Positions 1-8,486 of a stretch of DNA of 64,000 nucleotides are shown here, piece after piece. The notes below the pieces were generated by a model, which worked only from the letters and a program-made list of their open reading frames with translations, did not search any database and was not told the origin of the DNA. Where the stretch lies: contig NZ_CP161920.1 of assembly GCF_040819555.1 (NCBI RefSeq), positions 1,735,001 to 1,799,000 on the forward strand, given 5' to 3'. This DNA is from Nitratireductor sp. GISD-1A_MAKvit (GTDB lineage Bacteria > Pseudomonadota > Alphaproteobacteria > Rhizobiales > Rhizobiaceae). Within the stretch, counting starts at the first letter, position 1. Each line of letters starts with the position of its first letter. A program made the position numbers and the translations under genes.

Positions 1-1466
1 ATGCCATAGGCCGACAGCAGGCCCGACATGGGATGGATGAGCACCGCTTCCATGCCAAGCGCGTCGGCTACGAGGCAGGCATGCTGGCCGCCCGCGCCGC
101 CGAAGCAGTTGAGGAGATAGCCCGTCACGTCATAGCCGCGCTGCACGGAAATCTTCTTCACCGCATTGGCCATGTTTTCCACGGCAATGGTGACAAAACC
201 TTCAGCCACCGCCTCGGGTGGGCGTCCGTCGCCGAGCTTTTCAGCCAGCTCGGTGAAACGCGCGCGCACGGCGTCCACGTCGAGTGGCTCGTTCTGCGCG
301 GGGCCGAAAATGGCGGGGAAGAAGTCGGGCTGCAATTTGCCCAGCATCACGTTTGCGTCGGTCACGGCCAGCGGCCCGCCACGACGATAGCAGGCGGGGC
401 CGGGGTTTGCGCCGGCCGAATCCGGACCGACCTTCAGCCGGTTGTCCTCAAAATGCAGCACCGAGCCGCCACCGGCGGCCACGGTGTGAATGCGCATCAT
501 CGGCGCGCGAATGCGCACGCCTGCCACTTCCGTGTCGAAGGCGCGTTCATATTCTCCATCATAATGGGCGACATCCGTAGAGGTACCGCCCATGTCGAAG
601 CCGATCACCTTGTCGAAGCCGGCAAGCCGCGCGGTCTCCACCATGCCGACCACGCCGCCGGCGGGGCCGGAAAGAATCGCGTCCTTGCCCTGGAATTTGT
701 CGGCTGCCGTCAGGCCGCCCGACGACATCATGAATTTGAGTCCCGGGCCTTCGCCGTTCTCGTCGACGCCCAGTTCGGCGGCCACGCGGCTCACATAGCG
801 TGACAGGATCGGCGACAGATAGGCATCCACAACCGTTGTGTCGCCACGCCCCACCAGCTTGATGAGCGGCGAGGTCTCGTGGCTGACGGAGACCTGCGAG
901 AAACCGGAGTCGCGGCAAAGGCTTGCAGCGGCTTTCTCATGTTCCGGGAATTTCCAGGCATGCATGAAAACGATGGCGACCGCGTCGATGCCGTCAGACC
1001 TGGCCGCCTCGATCTCGCCTTTCACGGCGTCGAGATCGAGTTGCGTTTCCACCGTGCCATCGACCCTGCGGCGTTCCGGCACCTCGATCACGCGCTCATA
1101 GAGCTGTTCGGGAAGGAGGATTTCCTTGGCGAAGATGTCGGGCCGCGCCTGATAGGCGATTTTCAGCGCATCCCGAAAGCCTCTGGTGATGAGAAGCGCC
1201 ACGCGATCGCCCTTGCGCTCCAGAAGAGCGTTGGTGGCAACCGTCGTGCCCATTTTCACATCGCCGATCAGATGCGAGGGCATGGGCTCGCCCTTCTTGA
1301 CGCCCAGATGATCGCGAATGCCCTGTATGCCGGCATCGGCATAGGCCTCCGGATTTTCAGAAAGCAGCTTGCGGGCATGGAGCCCGCCATGGGGGTCGCG
1401 GCCGATGACGTCGGTGAATGTGCCGCCGCGGTCGATCCAGAAATCCCATTTCCCTGCTGTCATCAT
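1..1466 (-). CDS. 5-oxoprolinase / hydantoinase A family protein (N-terminal part, cut by window edge)
   Basis: The frame is open from the start codon to base 1, so the C-terminal part lies outside the window. The protein begins with a [19 protein letters not shown] segment, the ATP-binding start typical of the HyuA/oxoprolinase superfamily. It continues with [16 protein letters not shown], the [13 protein letters not shown] phosphate-binding segment and the glycine-rich AAGGGS. The wording of these blocks resembles the long single-chain 5-oxoprolinases, which hydrolyse 5-oxo-L-proline to glutamate with ATP; N-methylhydantoinase A is the main alternative. Two in-frame ATGs lie at 1466 and 1463; a GGAAG spaced 5 bases away favours 1463. 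It is divergent from the TRAP transporter, which suggests uptake and breakdown of the same substrate. Confidence 0.85.
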   Translation of the reverse strand, partial: MMTAGKWDFWIDRGGTFTDVIGRDPHGGLHARKLLSENPEAYADAGIQGIRDHLGVKKGEPMPSHLIGDVKMGTTVATNALLERKGDRVALLITRGFRDALKIAYQARPDIFAKEILLPEQLYERVIEVPERRRVDGTVETQLDLDAVKGEIEAARSDGIDAVAIVFMHAWKFPEHEKAAASLCRDSGFSQVSVSHETSPLIKLVGRGDTTVVDAYLSPILSRYVSRVAAELGVDENGEGPGLKFMMSSGGLTAADKFQGKDAILSGPAGGVVGMVETARLAGFDKVIGFDMGGTSTDVAHYDGEYERAFDTEVAGVRIRAPMMRIHTVAAGGGSVLHFEDNRLKVGPDSAGANPGPACYRRGGPLAVTDANVMLGKLQPDFFPAIFGPAQNEPLDVDAVRARFTELAEKLGDGRPPEAVAEGFVTIAVENMANAVKKISVQRGYDVTGYLLNCFGGAGGQHACLVADALGMEAVLIHPMSGLLSAYG

Positions 1467-1518
1467 CACTTCCTTCGCATTATCCTTGCCAAGAGGAGAA
1501 CCATGTCTCGGATAAAAC

Positions 1519-1535
1519 GTCAATAATTTATTGAC
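1519..1535. promoter_or_regulatory. Perfect inverted repeat, probable operator in a divergent promoter region
   Basis: GTCAATAATTTATTGAC is an 8-base perfect inverted repeat around a single central T. Flanking bases 1510-1518 and 1536-1546 continue the symmetry imperfectly (GATAA on the left, TTATC on the right). It sits midway in the 155-base gap between the oxoprolinase and dctP starts. Size and symmetry fit a MarR- or GntR-type dimer. The winged-helix gene at 4562 is the obvious candidate ligand, by inference only. Confidence 0.6.
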
Positions 1536-1621
1536 ATATTATCTGAGTGTGCAACGCTGATCATATTGCAATAAGAATGGCGGGAAACGCCTCCTTTGCG
1601 TCACACAATGGGAGACTTGAT

Positions 1622-2606
1622 ATGCATCATTCCACGAAATTCGCTCTGGCTGCCGCTGCGCTTGCCTTTGCAACTACGGCATCTACTGCGGCATCTGCCC
1701 AGACCAGGTGGGACATGCCGGTGCCTTATGGCGACACCAATTTCCACACGCAGAACATCGTCCAGTTCGCCGAGGATGTGAAAGCCGCCACCGATGGCGG
1801 GCTGGAAATCACCGTTCATTCGAGCGGGTCGCTCTTCAAACACCCCGACATCAAGAATGCCGTGCGTCAGGGGCTGGCCCAGATCGGCGAGGTTCTGGGG
1901 TCTCGTCTTTCCAATGAAGACCCAATCTACGAGGTGGATTCCATCCCTTTCCTGGCCACCAGCTACGATGACGCGAAGAAACTCTATGACGCGTCGAAGG
2001 ACCAGCTTGCCGCAAAGCTTCAGGAGCAGGGGCTTCAGCTGCTGTTCTCCGTGCCATGGCCTCCGCAGGGGCTGTACTCCAAGAAAGAGATTTCTACGGT
2101 CGACGATCTCAAGGGGCTTAAGATGCGCGCCTACAATGCTGCCACGGAGCGGCTAGCCCAGCTTGCCGGTGCATTGCCGACACAGGTCGAGGTGCCGGAT
2201 CTGCCAACAGCCTTCGCCACCGGCCGAGTCGAGGCCATGATCACCTCGCCATCAACCGGTGCAAACACCAAGGTGTGGGATTTCCTCTCGCATTACTCGG
2301 ACACGCAGGCCCTGGCTCCCGCGCAATATGGTTTTCGTGAACAAGGCCGCGTTCGATGCACTGCCCGAAGACCAGAAGGCTGCCGTTCTCGAGGCCGCAG
2401 CCACTGCCGAGAAGCGGGGCTGGGAGGCTTCCGTCAAGGAAACCGAGGACAAGACGAATATTCTGAAGGAGAATGGCATCACCGTCACCATGCCGAGCGC
2501 CGAGCTCAAGGAAGGGCTGGCCGCTATTGGTGAAGAAATGTCCTCCGAGTGGGCGGAAAAGGCCGGCGATCAGGGCAAGGCCGTGCTCGAGGCCTACAGG
2601 AACTGA
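1622..2606 (+). CDS. dctP: TRAP transporter substrate-binding protein DctP (frame broken by one extra base)
   Basis: This is the periplasmic solute receptor of a tripartite ATP-independent periplasmic transporter. A signal peptide (MHHSTKFALAAAALAFATT, cleavage near ASAQ) is followed by a DctP fold including GLKMRAYNAATERLAQLAGALPTQ. The start at 1622 has GGGAG just upstream. At about residue 230 the frame shifts: the C run at 2310-2312 has one base too many, and removing it joins SDTQA to WLPRNMVFVNKAAFDALP, the expected family sequence. The corrected protein has 327 residues, normal for DctP. Genes for both membrane subunits follow. The ligand may be 5-oxoproline, given the neighbouring oxoprolinase. 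Because the extra base matches a pattern seen in essential genes here, I treat it as a probable sequence error. Confidence 0.85.
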
Positions 2607-2703
2607 CCGCTTTGACCGCATCTGTGGGCGACCGGATAGCCGGTGGTCCACACTGCGTCCCCTGCGTGGCCAGAAAGAGACCGTCGGAGCGGAGACGACG
2701 ACA

Positions 2704-3255
2704 ATGAGAAAAATTCTGAACCGGCTTTATGGCACAGCCGAGTGGCTGGCCATGGCTGCGCTGTGTGCAATTGCAATTCTGGTGTTCGCCCAGGTCATGG
2801 GGCGCGTGGTCGATACCCTGCTTGGTCTGCTCGGACTGCCGCCCTATGGCTTTCTTGTGCCGTCGCTGGCCGAGATTGCCGGGTTTCTTCTGGTGGGAGC
2901 ATCGTTCATGGCCCTTGCCGGCTCGCTGCGTGGCGGGGCCCAGATCCGCGTCACTCTGGGACTTACGGCCATGCCCGGGAGCATGCGCCGGGTTGCGGAA
3001 ATTTTCGTTCTGGTCCTCGCTGCCGCGCTCTCCGGCTTCTTCTTCCACTACGCGGCAAAGCTGGCGCTCGACAGTTTCCGCTTCAACGAATTCTCTTATG
3101 GCATCATTGCGATACCGCTCTGGATTCCGCAGGCGGTCATGGCTCTCGGGATCGGCATTTTCACACTCGTCCTGCTGGACGATCTCTTCGCGGCTCTCGC
3201 CGGAAGGTCTCCGTCGTATCTGACGCGTGAAAACGGCGCGGCGGAGGAGGTGTGA
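2704..3255 (+). CDS. dctQ: TRAP transporter small permease DctQ
   Basis: This 183-residue inner-membrane protein has four hydrophobic segments (about residues 15-40, 50-75, 95-115 and 135-165), the usual DctQ layout. It forms the small membrane subunit that pairs with DctM. ATG at 2704 with a GGAG upstream gives the normal length; upstream in-frame codons would add an implausible tail overlapping dctP. Its stop codon overlaps the start of dctM, so the two are translationally coupled. Confidence 0.85.
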   Translation: MRKILNRLYGTAEWLAMAALCAIAILVFAQVMGRVVDTLLGLLGLPPYGFLVPSLAEIAGFLLVGASFMALAGSLRGGAQIRVTLGLTAMPGSMRRVAEIFVLVLAAALSGFFFHYAAKLALDSFRFNEFSYGIIAIPLWIPQAVMALGIGIFTLVLLDDLFAALAGRSPSYLTRENGAAEEV

Positions 3256-4559
3256 TGGACCTTCTCACCATTTCCCTGACGCTCGGCGGCCTGCTCCTCG
3301 TTTTGCTCGCCGCTGGCCTTTGGGTCGCCCTGGCGCTCATGATCGCCGGTCTTGCTGCCATCTTTATCATGGTCCCAGTGCCGCCCGGCGCCGTGATGGC
3401 CACTACGGTCTGGGGTTCCATCAACTCCTGGGACCTTGCCGCTCTGCCGATGTTTGTCTGGATGGGAGAGATCCTGTTCAGAACACGGCTCGCGGAAGAC
3501 ATGTTTGCGGGGCTGGCACCGTGGATGCGGCGTCTTCCCGGCCGGCTTCTGCATGTCAACATTCTGGGCTGCGCCATCTTTGCCGCCGTCTCCGGTTCGT
3601 CTGCCGCCACCACGGCCACCATCGGACGCATGTCTCTGCCCGAACTCGAAAAGCGTGGCTATGACGAGCGCATGGCTATCGGCTCGCTTGCAGGCTCCGG
3701 CACGCTCGGCTTGCTGATACCACCCTCGATCATCCTTATTGTTTACGGAGCAGCCACGGAGCAGTCCATCGCGCGGCTGTTCATGGCCGGGGTGGTTCCG
3801 GGCATGATGCTGGCAGCGCTTTTCATGGGCTATACGGCGGTCTGGTCGCTGATCAACGGTCGGCGCATGCCCGAGCCCGATGCGCGTGTTCCCTATCTGC
3901 AACGCATCTGGCAGACGCGTCGCCTGTTTCCAATCCTCGCGCTCATCGTTGGCGTTATCGGTTCGATTTATGGTGGCTTTGCTTCTCCAACGGAGGCAGC
4001 CGTCGTGGGGGTGGTTCTCTCGCTTGCACTGTCGTGGTTCACCGGCACGCTCAGTCGTGCGACATTTGCCGATGCCCTGCGCAACGCCTCACGCACCTCC
4101 TGCATGATCGTGCTCATTCTGGCTGGCGCATCGGTTTTGACGGTGGCCATGGGGTATACGGGCATTCCACGGGCGCTGGCGCAGTTCATTGCGGAGCAGG
4201 GCTATTCACCCTACGCACTGCTCGCTGCGCTGACGCTGTTCTTCGTCGTTCTCGGCTGTTTTCTGGACGGCATTTCCATTGTCGTGCTGACGGCCTCCGT
4301 CATTTTGCCCATGGTCGAGGCGGCGGGGCTCGACATCATCTGGTTCGGCATCTATCTCGTCATCGTGGTCGAGATGAGTCAGATCACGCCGCCGGTGGGT
4401 TTCAACCTGTTCGTCATTCAGGGACTGACCGGCCAAAACATTCTCAAGGTCGCCGGCATGACTCTGCCGTTCTTCCTCATGATGATCGTCGCTGTTGTAT
4501 TGATCGTCCTGTTTCCGCAACTGGCGCTGTGGCTGCCGCAAAACATGCTCGCGAGGTAA
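3255..4559 (+). CDS. dctM: TRAP transporter large permease DctM
   Basis: This is the 434-residue large membrane subunit that carries the sodium-driven substrate pathway. It is hydrophobic throughout, with about 12 membrane segments, and has the family blocks AIFAAVSGSSAATTATIGRM, GSLAGSGTLGLLIPPSIILIVYG and EMSQITPPVGFNLFVIQG. The ATG at 3255 shares its A with the dctQ stop codon and lies 4 bases after GGAGGAGG; a GTG at 3252 is also in frame but too close to the ribosome site. It forms an operon with dctP and dctQ, and the regulator starts 2 bases after its stop codon. Confidence 0.92.
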   Translation: MDLLTISLTLGGLLLVLLAAGLWVALALMIAGLAAIFIMVPVPPGAVMATTVWGSINSWDLAALPMFVWMGEILFRTRLAEDMFAGLAPWMRRLPGRLLHVNILGCAIFAAVSGSSAATTATIGRMSLPELEKRGYDERMAIGSLAGSGTLGLLIPPSIILIVYGAATEQSIARLFMAGVVPGMMLAALFMGYTAVWSLINGRRMPEPDARVPYLQRIWQTRRLFPILALIVGVIGSIYGGFASPTEAAVVGVVLSLALSWFTGTLSRATFADALRNASRTSCMIVLILAGASVLTVAMGYTGIPRALAQFIAEQGYSPYALLAALTLFFVVLGCFLDGISIVVLTASVILPMVEAAGLDIIWFGIYLVIVVEMSQITPPVGFNLFVIQGLTGQNILKVAGMTLPFFLMMIVAVVLIVLFPQLALWLPQNMLAR

Positions 4560-4561
4560 TG

Positions 4562-5083
4562 ATGTCGAACGCCGAAAGGAAAGTCGGACCGGTTGTCTCC
4601 GCCGCCCATCTGGCTGCAGGCGCCATGCCGGCATTATCGGAGATCGAATTTGCGATGACCGTGATGAGCCATTCCTTCGAGCGCTGGATGGTGCGTTGCA
4701 TGGCGGCAGCAGGCGTTCCGGGACTTCAGCCCACCGCCGTGCAGATCCTGCATGCGGTCAATCACAGAAACCGGGAGAAGACCCTTTCGGAACTGTGCAT
4801 GATGTTCAACATCGAGGATGTGCACGTGGCCTCCTATGCGATCAAAAAACTGGCCGCTCTCGGTCTCGTCAAGACCGGTCGCAGGGGCAAGGAAAAGACG
4901 GTCAAGGCCACCGCGGAAGGTGCAGCAGCCTGTGATCGTTATCATGAAGTCCGCGAGGCACTGCTTGTTGCCAGCACCAAGCGGCTCAAGCTCGATGAAG
5001 ACGCGCTTTCTGGCATCGCTGCCGTCATGCACGCACTTTCCGGCCAATACGATCAGGCCGCCCGCAGTGCCACCAGCCTTTAG
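4562..5083 (+). CDS. Winged-helix DNA-binding protein, MarR-like regulator
   Basis: This 173-residue protein has a MarR-like core: a helical dimerisation start (SEIEFAMTVMSHSFERWMVRCMAAAG), then QPTAVQILHAVNHRNREKTLSELCMMFNIEDVHVASYAIKKLAALGLVKTGRRGKEKTVKATAEG, which reads as helix-turn-helix plus wing. An ATG at 4559 (overlapping the dctM stop) and one at 4562 are both in frame; the GCGAGG spacing favours 4562. It is the last gene of the TRAP operon and probably senses the transported compound or a product. The palindrome at 1519-1535 is a plausible target. Neither its ligand nor its DNA site can be read from the sequence. Confidence 0.75.
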   Translation: MSNAERKVGPVVSAAHLAAGAMPALSEIEFAMTVMSHSFERWMVRCMAAAGVPGLQPTAVQILHAVNHRNREKTLSELCMMFNIEDVHVASYAIKKLAALGLVKTGRRGKEKTVKATAEGAAACDRYHEVREALLVASTKRLKLDEDALSGIAAVMHALSGQYDQAARSATSL

Positions 5084-5213
5084 GGCTTCCCCATATTCCC
5101 ATAACGTTACGGTTGGTCACTCAACGTGACGAAACTCCAGGCCGGTGCGTGCATTCTACAGATGCGAGTGCGGCAACGCGCTTTGGAGATGCGCTTTTGT
5201 ATGGAGAGTGGAT

Positions 5214-5399
5214 ATGAAGAAGTTTCTAGCTGCCACCGTTTCGGGACTGGCCCTTCTCGGCCTCGCCGCCTGCAGCGAAGGCGACAACACGACCACCCAG
5301 AGCATTGAGCCTGAACAGCAGGATGCAACCCCGATGGATCCGCCGGCCGCCGCTCCGGAGGTCGAGCCGGTGCCGGATCAGAACACGACCAGCCAGTAA
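5214..5399 (+). CDS. Small lipoprotein, function unknown
   Basis: This 61-residue protein has a type II signal peptide (MKKFLAATVSGLALLGLAAC) with a lipobox ending LAAC and the lipidated cysteine at position 20. The mature part is short, acidic and rich in Q, T, P and E, with no recognisable domain. GGAGAG precedes the ATG. It stands alone and has its own terminator downstream. Similar tiny Pro/Glu-rich lipoproteins are common in Rhizobiales; I do not recognise a function. Confidence 0.7.
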   Translation: MKKFLAATVSGLALLGLAACSEGDNTTTQSIEPEQQDATPMDPPAAAPEVEPVPDQNTTSQ

Positions 5400-5444
5400 G
5401 TTCCTGCGCATGTCAGCTCGCGAATAGAGCGCCTGACAATACCG

Positions 5445-5476
5445 ACCGGATGGTGCGAAGGTGCCATCCGGTTTTG
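5445..5476 (+). terminator. Rho-independent terminator after the small lipoprotein gene
   Basis: A 9-base perfect stem, ACCGGATGG / CCATCCGGT, with a 10-base loop is followed by TTTTG. It lies 46 bases after the lipoprotein stop codon on the same strand. Confidence 0.7.
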
Positions 5477-5528
5477 CTTGCGCCAAACTGCGCCTCGAAA
5501 TCTTCTGCGTTTGCAGTTACAAAAACGC

Positions 5529-6239
5529 ATGACGTTTTGGGACCGAATTACAGATTTCATCACCAGCGCGCCCGGCAATGTACTGTCGGCGATGGTCGAG
5601 GCCATTCGCACGGTGTTCGAGGGCGATCCGCAGTTGCGCCGGCGTGTCGCATTTTCGGTCGCAATCATCGCTCTCTCGGCCAAGATGGCCAAGGCAGATG
5701 GCGTTGTCACGCAGGACGAGGTGCAGGCGTTTCACGAGATTTTCTCGGTCCCGCGCGATGAGCAGGCCAATGTCGCACGGCTCTACGGCCTTGCGCAGCA
5801 GGACGTTGCAGGCTTTGAAGCCTATGCGCATCAGATGGCAAATCTCTGCGGCTATGGCGGGCCCAATTGCATGGTTCTTGAAGATATTCTCGACGCGCTC
5901 TTCCATATCGCAAAGGCCGATGGCGTGATCCACGAACGGGAAACGGCGTTTCTTCAGCGTGTTGCAGAGATTTTCGATATTGGTGAAGATCATTTCGAAC
6001 AGATCCTGTCGCGGCATGCGATCAGGGGCGATGGAAATCCCTATCTCGTGCTCGGAGTGCAGCAGGGGGCTCCATTCGTCGAAATCAAGCGCCAATACCG
6101 TCGACTGGTTGCCGAGAACCATCCCGACAAGCTGATTGCGCGTGGGGTGCCTGAAGAATTTCTGGCCATTGCCAACACCCGTCTTGCGGCTATCAATGCT
6201 GCGTATGAGAGCATCGAGAAAGCGCAGGTGCGTGCTTGA
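5529..6239 (+). CDS. TerB / DnaJ-domain protein (DjlA-like co-chaperone)
   Basis: This 236-residue protein has two parts. Residues about 41-150 form a TerB-like acidic helical domain with two related repeats (AKMAKADGVVTQDE and FHIAKADGVIHERE). Residues about 170-236 form a J domain with the HPD motif at 198-200, which would stimulate the ATPase of DnaK. Order and length match DjlA-type proteins of alphaproteobacteria, although the N-terminal membrane segment seen in enterobacterial DjlA is weak or absent here. The stop codon overlaps the start of the amidase gene, so the two are co-translated. Confidence 0.8.
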   Translation: MTFWDRITDFITSAPGNVLSAMVEAIRTVFEGDPQLRRRVAFSVAIIALSAKMAKADGVVTQDEVQAFHEIFSVPRDEQANVARLYGLAQQDVAGFEAYAHQMANLCGYGGPNCMVLEDILDALFHIAKADGVIHERETAFLQRVAEIFDIGEDHFEQILSRHAIRGDGNPYLVLGVQQGAPFVEIKRQYRRLVAENHPDKLIARGVPEEFLAIANTRLAAINAAYESIEKAQVRA

Positions 6240-7027
6240 GCGTGGATACTGTGAAGCCTGCCTCGTTTGAACCCGATTTCAAAGGAGCGGAGGTCTGTCC
6301 TTCGCCGAATTTCGGCGAACGCCGAGATGGGTGTGTTCCCGATGCGCTCATTCTGCACTACACGGGAATGGAAACGGGGCAGGGCGCACAGGACTGGCTT
6401 TGCGCGCCGGAGAGTGAAGTTTCAAGCCACTATCTCGTCCATGAAGACGGGCGGATCGTGCAGATGGTCCGCGAAGCTGACCGCGCATGGCATGCAGGCC
6501 GGGGGAGCTGGCAGGGGCGCGACGATGTGAATTCCTGGTCCATCGGCATCGAGATCGCCAATCCCGGCCACGCACAGGGGCTGCCAGACTTTCCCGACAT
6601 CCAGATAGAAGCGGTGCTTCAACTCGGTCGCGACATCTGTCGCCGCCATGCCATCCCTGCCTGCCGTGTTCTTGGCCATTCGGACATCGCGCCAGGTCGC
6701 AAGGTTGACCCCGGCGAAAACTTTCCCTGGCAGCGTCTGGCTGCTGCGGGACTGGGCCATTTTGTGGCAACCGGTCCCGTTCAAGGGGGGCGCTGCCTTG
6801 TTCCGGGGGCGGATGGGCCGGCGGTGCCGGCCCTGCAGAGATTGCTTGCCCGATTCGGATATGGGGTGGCTGTTTCGGGAGTTTACGACAAATCCACACA
6901 AACAGTCGTGCGGGAATTCCAGCGCCATTTCAGACCTTTAGAGGTTACTGGCGTGGCTGACACGGAGACATGCGAAACTTTGCGCAAATTGTTGTATAAT
7001 TTATCTGTGATTGATTCTTCTCCCTGA
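6236..7027 (+). CDS. N-acetylmuramoyl-L-alanine amidase, AmpD-like, with peptidoglycan-binding domain
   Basis: This is an Amidase_2 enzyme that cuts the bond between muramic acid and the stem peptide. Expected AmpD zinc ligands are visible: H41 (HYTGM), H148 (LGHSDIAPGRK) and D158, with the catalytic glutamate at E106 (GIEIAN). Residues about 195-255 resemble PG_binding_1 (PALQRLLARFGYGVAVSGVYD...TQTVVREFQRHFRP), which classical AmpD lacks. No signal peptide is visible, so it is probably cytoplasmic and acts in wall recycling. The start is uncommon: TTG at 6236, overlapping the previous stop as TTGA, or GTG at 6242. Confidence 0.85.
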   Translation: MSVDTVKPASFEPDFKGAEVCPSPNFGERRDGCVPDALILHYTGMETGQGAQDWLCAPESEVSSHYLVHEDGRIVQMVREADRAWHAGRGSWQGRDDVNSWSIGIEIANPGHAQGLPDFPDIQIEAVLQLGRDICRRHAIPACRVLGHSDIAPGRKVDPGENFPWQRLAAAGLGHFVATGPVQGGRCLVPGADGPAVPALQRLLARFGYGVAVSGVYDKSTQTVVREFQRHFRPLEVTGVADTETCETLRKLLYNLSVIDSSP

Positions 7028-7214
7028 CGGTCACTCACTCCCAAGACTGGCGCAAAATTACATCAATTCACATTTATTGAATTGAAGCGCCTTTTTTGTC
7101 TCCCTTTTGCCTGCAAAACACCGACCCGTGTTGAGGTCGTGGGACCAGGTCCCGGCCTCGTGAAAAACAAAACCTGCCGCGCCCGATGGCTGCGGCACAG
7201 ATTTACGGGTCGAA

Positions 7215-7892
7215 ATGAACATCAAAATCTTCCTCGCGGCAGCGATCGCTGTCAGCGCCGCAACGTCGTTGTCTTTTGCTTCGGAAAAGACAGGCACGGG
7301 CTCGCTCGCTGCCGCCAGCGCTTCGCAGAAGAGCGCGGCGAAAGCAAAGAATGGCAAAGAGGCGCCCAACCTCCTTCTTACAATCATTCGCGGCGGAAAA
7401 GGTTCCCAGGCAGGCAAGGTCGACAAGACCACCACTGCCTCGATCAAGCCGGACAAGAAGGCTGCTGCCCCCAAAGGCAAGAAGGCCGCCGTCAAGTCCA
7501 CCGTGCGCAAGAAGGGCAAGGGCGGAACCTATCATACCATCATTGCCCAGTACGCTTCGGCTTATGGCGTACCGGTTTCGCTGGCCAATGCGGTGGTTCG
7601 GGTGGAGAGCAATTTCCGCGCAAATGCACGGGGTGCGGCTGGTGAAATCGGCCTCATGCAGATCAAGCCGGCGACGGCGCGCATGATGGGTTATCGCGGT
7701 TCGACCAAGGGGCTCTACAATCCCGATACCAACATCAAATACGGGATGAAGTACCTGGCCAAGGCGCACAAGCTTGGTGGTGGCACGACCTGCGGTACGA
7801 TTCTCAAATACAATGCCGGCCATGGCGCAAAGCGCATGAATCCGATTTCTTCGCGCTATTGCTCCAAGGTGAAGCGTATTCTCGGGCAATAG
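7215..7892 (+). CDS. Lytic transglycosylase, SLT domain
   Basis: This 225-residue secreted enzyme has a signal peptide at residues 1-22 and a Lys/Ala-rich linker at 23-103. The catalytic domain (about 105-225) carries the glutamate E131 (VRVESNF), GLMQI at 146-150 and the YNAGHG segment, all hallmarks of Slt-family transglycosylases that cleave the glycan chain to 1,6-anhydro products. The basic linker may hold it against wall or membrane, by inference. It follows the AmpD-like amidase after 187 bases in which I see no gene; the two act at successive steps of peptidoglycan turnover. Confidence 0.85.
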   Translation: MNIKIFLAAAIAVSAATSLSFASEKTGTGSLAAASASQKSAAKAKNGKEAPNLLLTIIRGGKGSQAGKVDKTTTASIKPDKKAAAPKGKKAAVKSTVRKKGKGGTYHTIIAQYASAYGVPVSLANAVVRVESNFRANARGAAGEIGLMQIKPATARMMGYRGSTKGLYNPDTNIKYGMKYLAKAHKLGGGTTCGTILKYNAGHGAKRMNPISSRYCSKVKRILGQ

Positions 7893-7936
7893 GTCCGGAA
7901 ATACGGGGTTTCGTGCGCAATTCCATGTGTTTTGAG

Positions 7937-7966
7937 TTGCGTTTTTGCGCGCGAAACCCTTTATAC
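7937..7966 (+). promoter_or_regulatory. Predicted promoter of the RNase P RNA gene
   Basis: TTGCGT at 7937-7942 and TTATAC at 7961-7966 are separated by 18 bases. The predicted transcription start, 6 bases after the -10 box, falls on the first base of the P1 helix of rnpB. Confidence 0.5.
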
Positions 7967-7971
7967 GACCT

Positions 7972-8411
7972 GCCAGTCGGTCGGACGGCCGCGCGGACGG
8001 GAGCCGAAAGGCTGTTTGCGAGGAAAGTCCGGGCTCCATGGAAAAACGGTGCCGGATAACATCCGGCGGGGGTGACCCCAGGGACAGTGCCACAGAAAGC
8101 AGACCGCCCCGCCTGTTTTTCGGTTCTTTTTCAGGCTCTTGCCGGGAACCGAAATGCTGGCGGGGTCAGGGTGAAAGGGTGGGGTAAGAGCCCACCGCGT
8201 CGACGGTAACGGAGACGGCATGGTAAACCCCACCGGGAGCAAGACCGAATAGGAATGGCGCGAGGGGCGACCCTCAGGGCATTTTCCGGCCCAGCCGTTC
8301 GGGTAGGTTGCTTGAGGCCGATGGTAACATCGGTCCCAGAGGAATGGCCGTCACGTTGCATCGTTTTCGGGCGATGCAGCCATACAGAACCCGGCTTACA
8401 GACCGACTGGC
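7972..8411 (+). ncRNA. rnpB: RNase P RNA component, class A
   Basis: This is the catalytic RNA that matures the 5' ends of tRNAs. The P1 helix is perfect: GCCAGTCGGTC at 7972-7982 pairs with GACCGACTGGC at 8401-8411. Conserved cores are present: GAGGAAAGTCCGGGCTCC (about 8019-8036), CCACAGAAAGCAGACCGCC (about 8090), AGGGTGAAAGGGTGGGGTAAGAGCCCACCG (about 8168-8197) and ACAGAACCCGGCTTACAGACC near the end. Length of about 440 bases suits an alphaproteobacterial form. Short reading frames inside it are spurious. Confidence 0.95.
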
Positions 8412-8486
8412 GCATTTTTCCGAATTTTGCAGGTTTTGCCGGAATTCGATGGATTTCGGCGTCGTTTCGCAGAATTCCCGACCATT

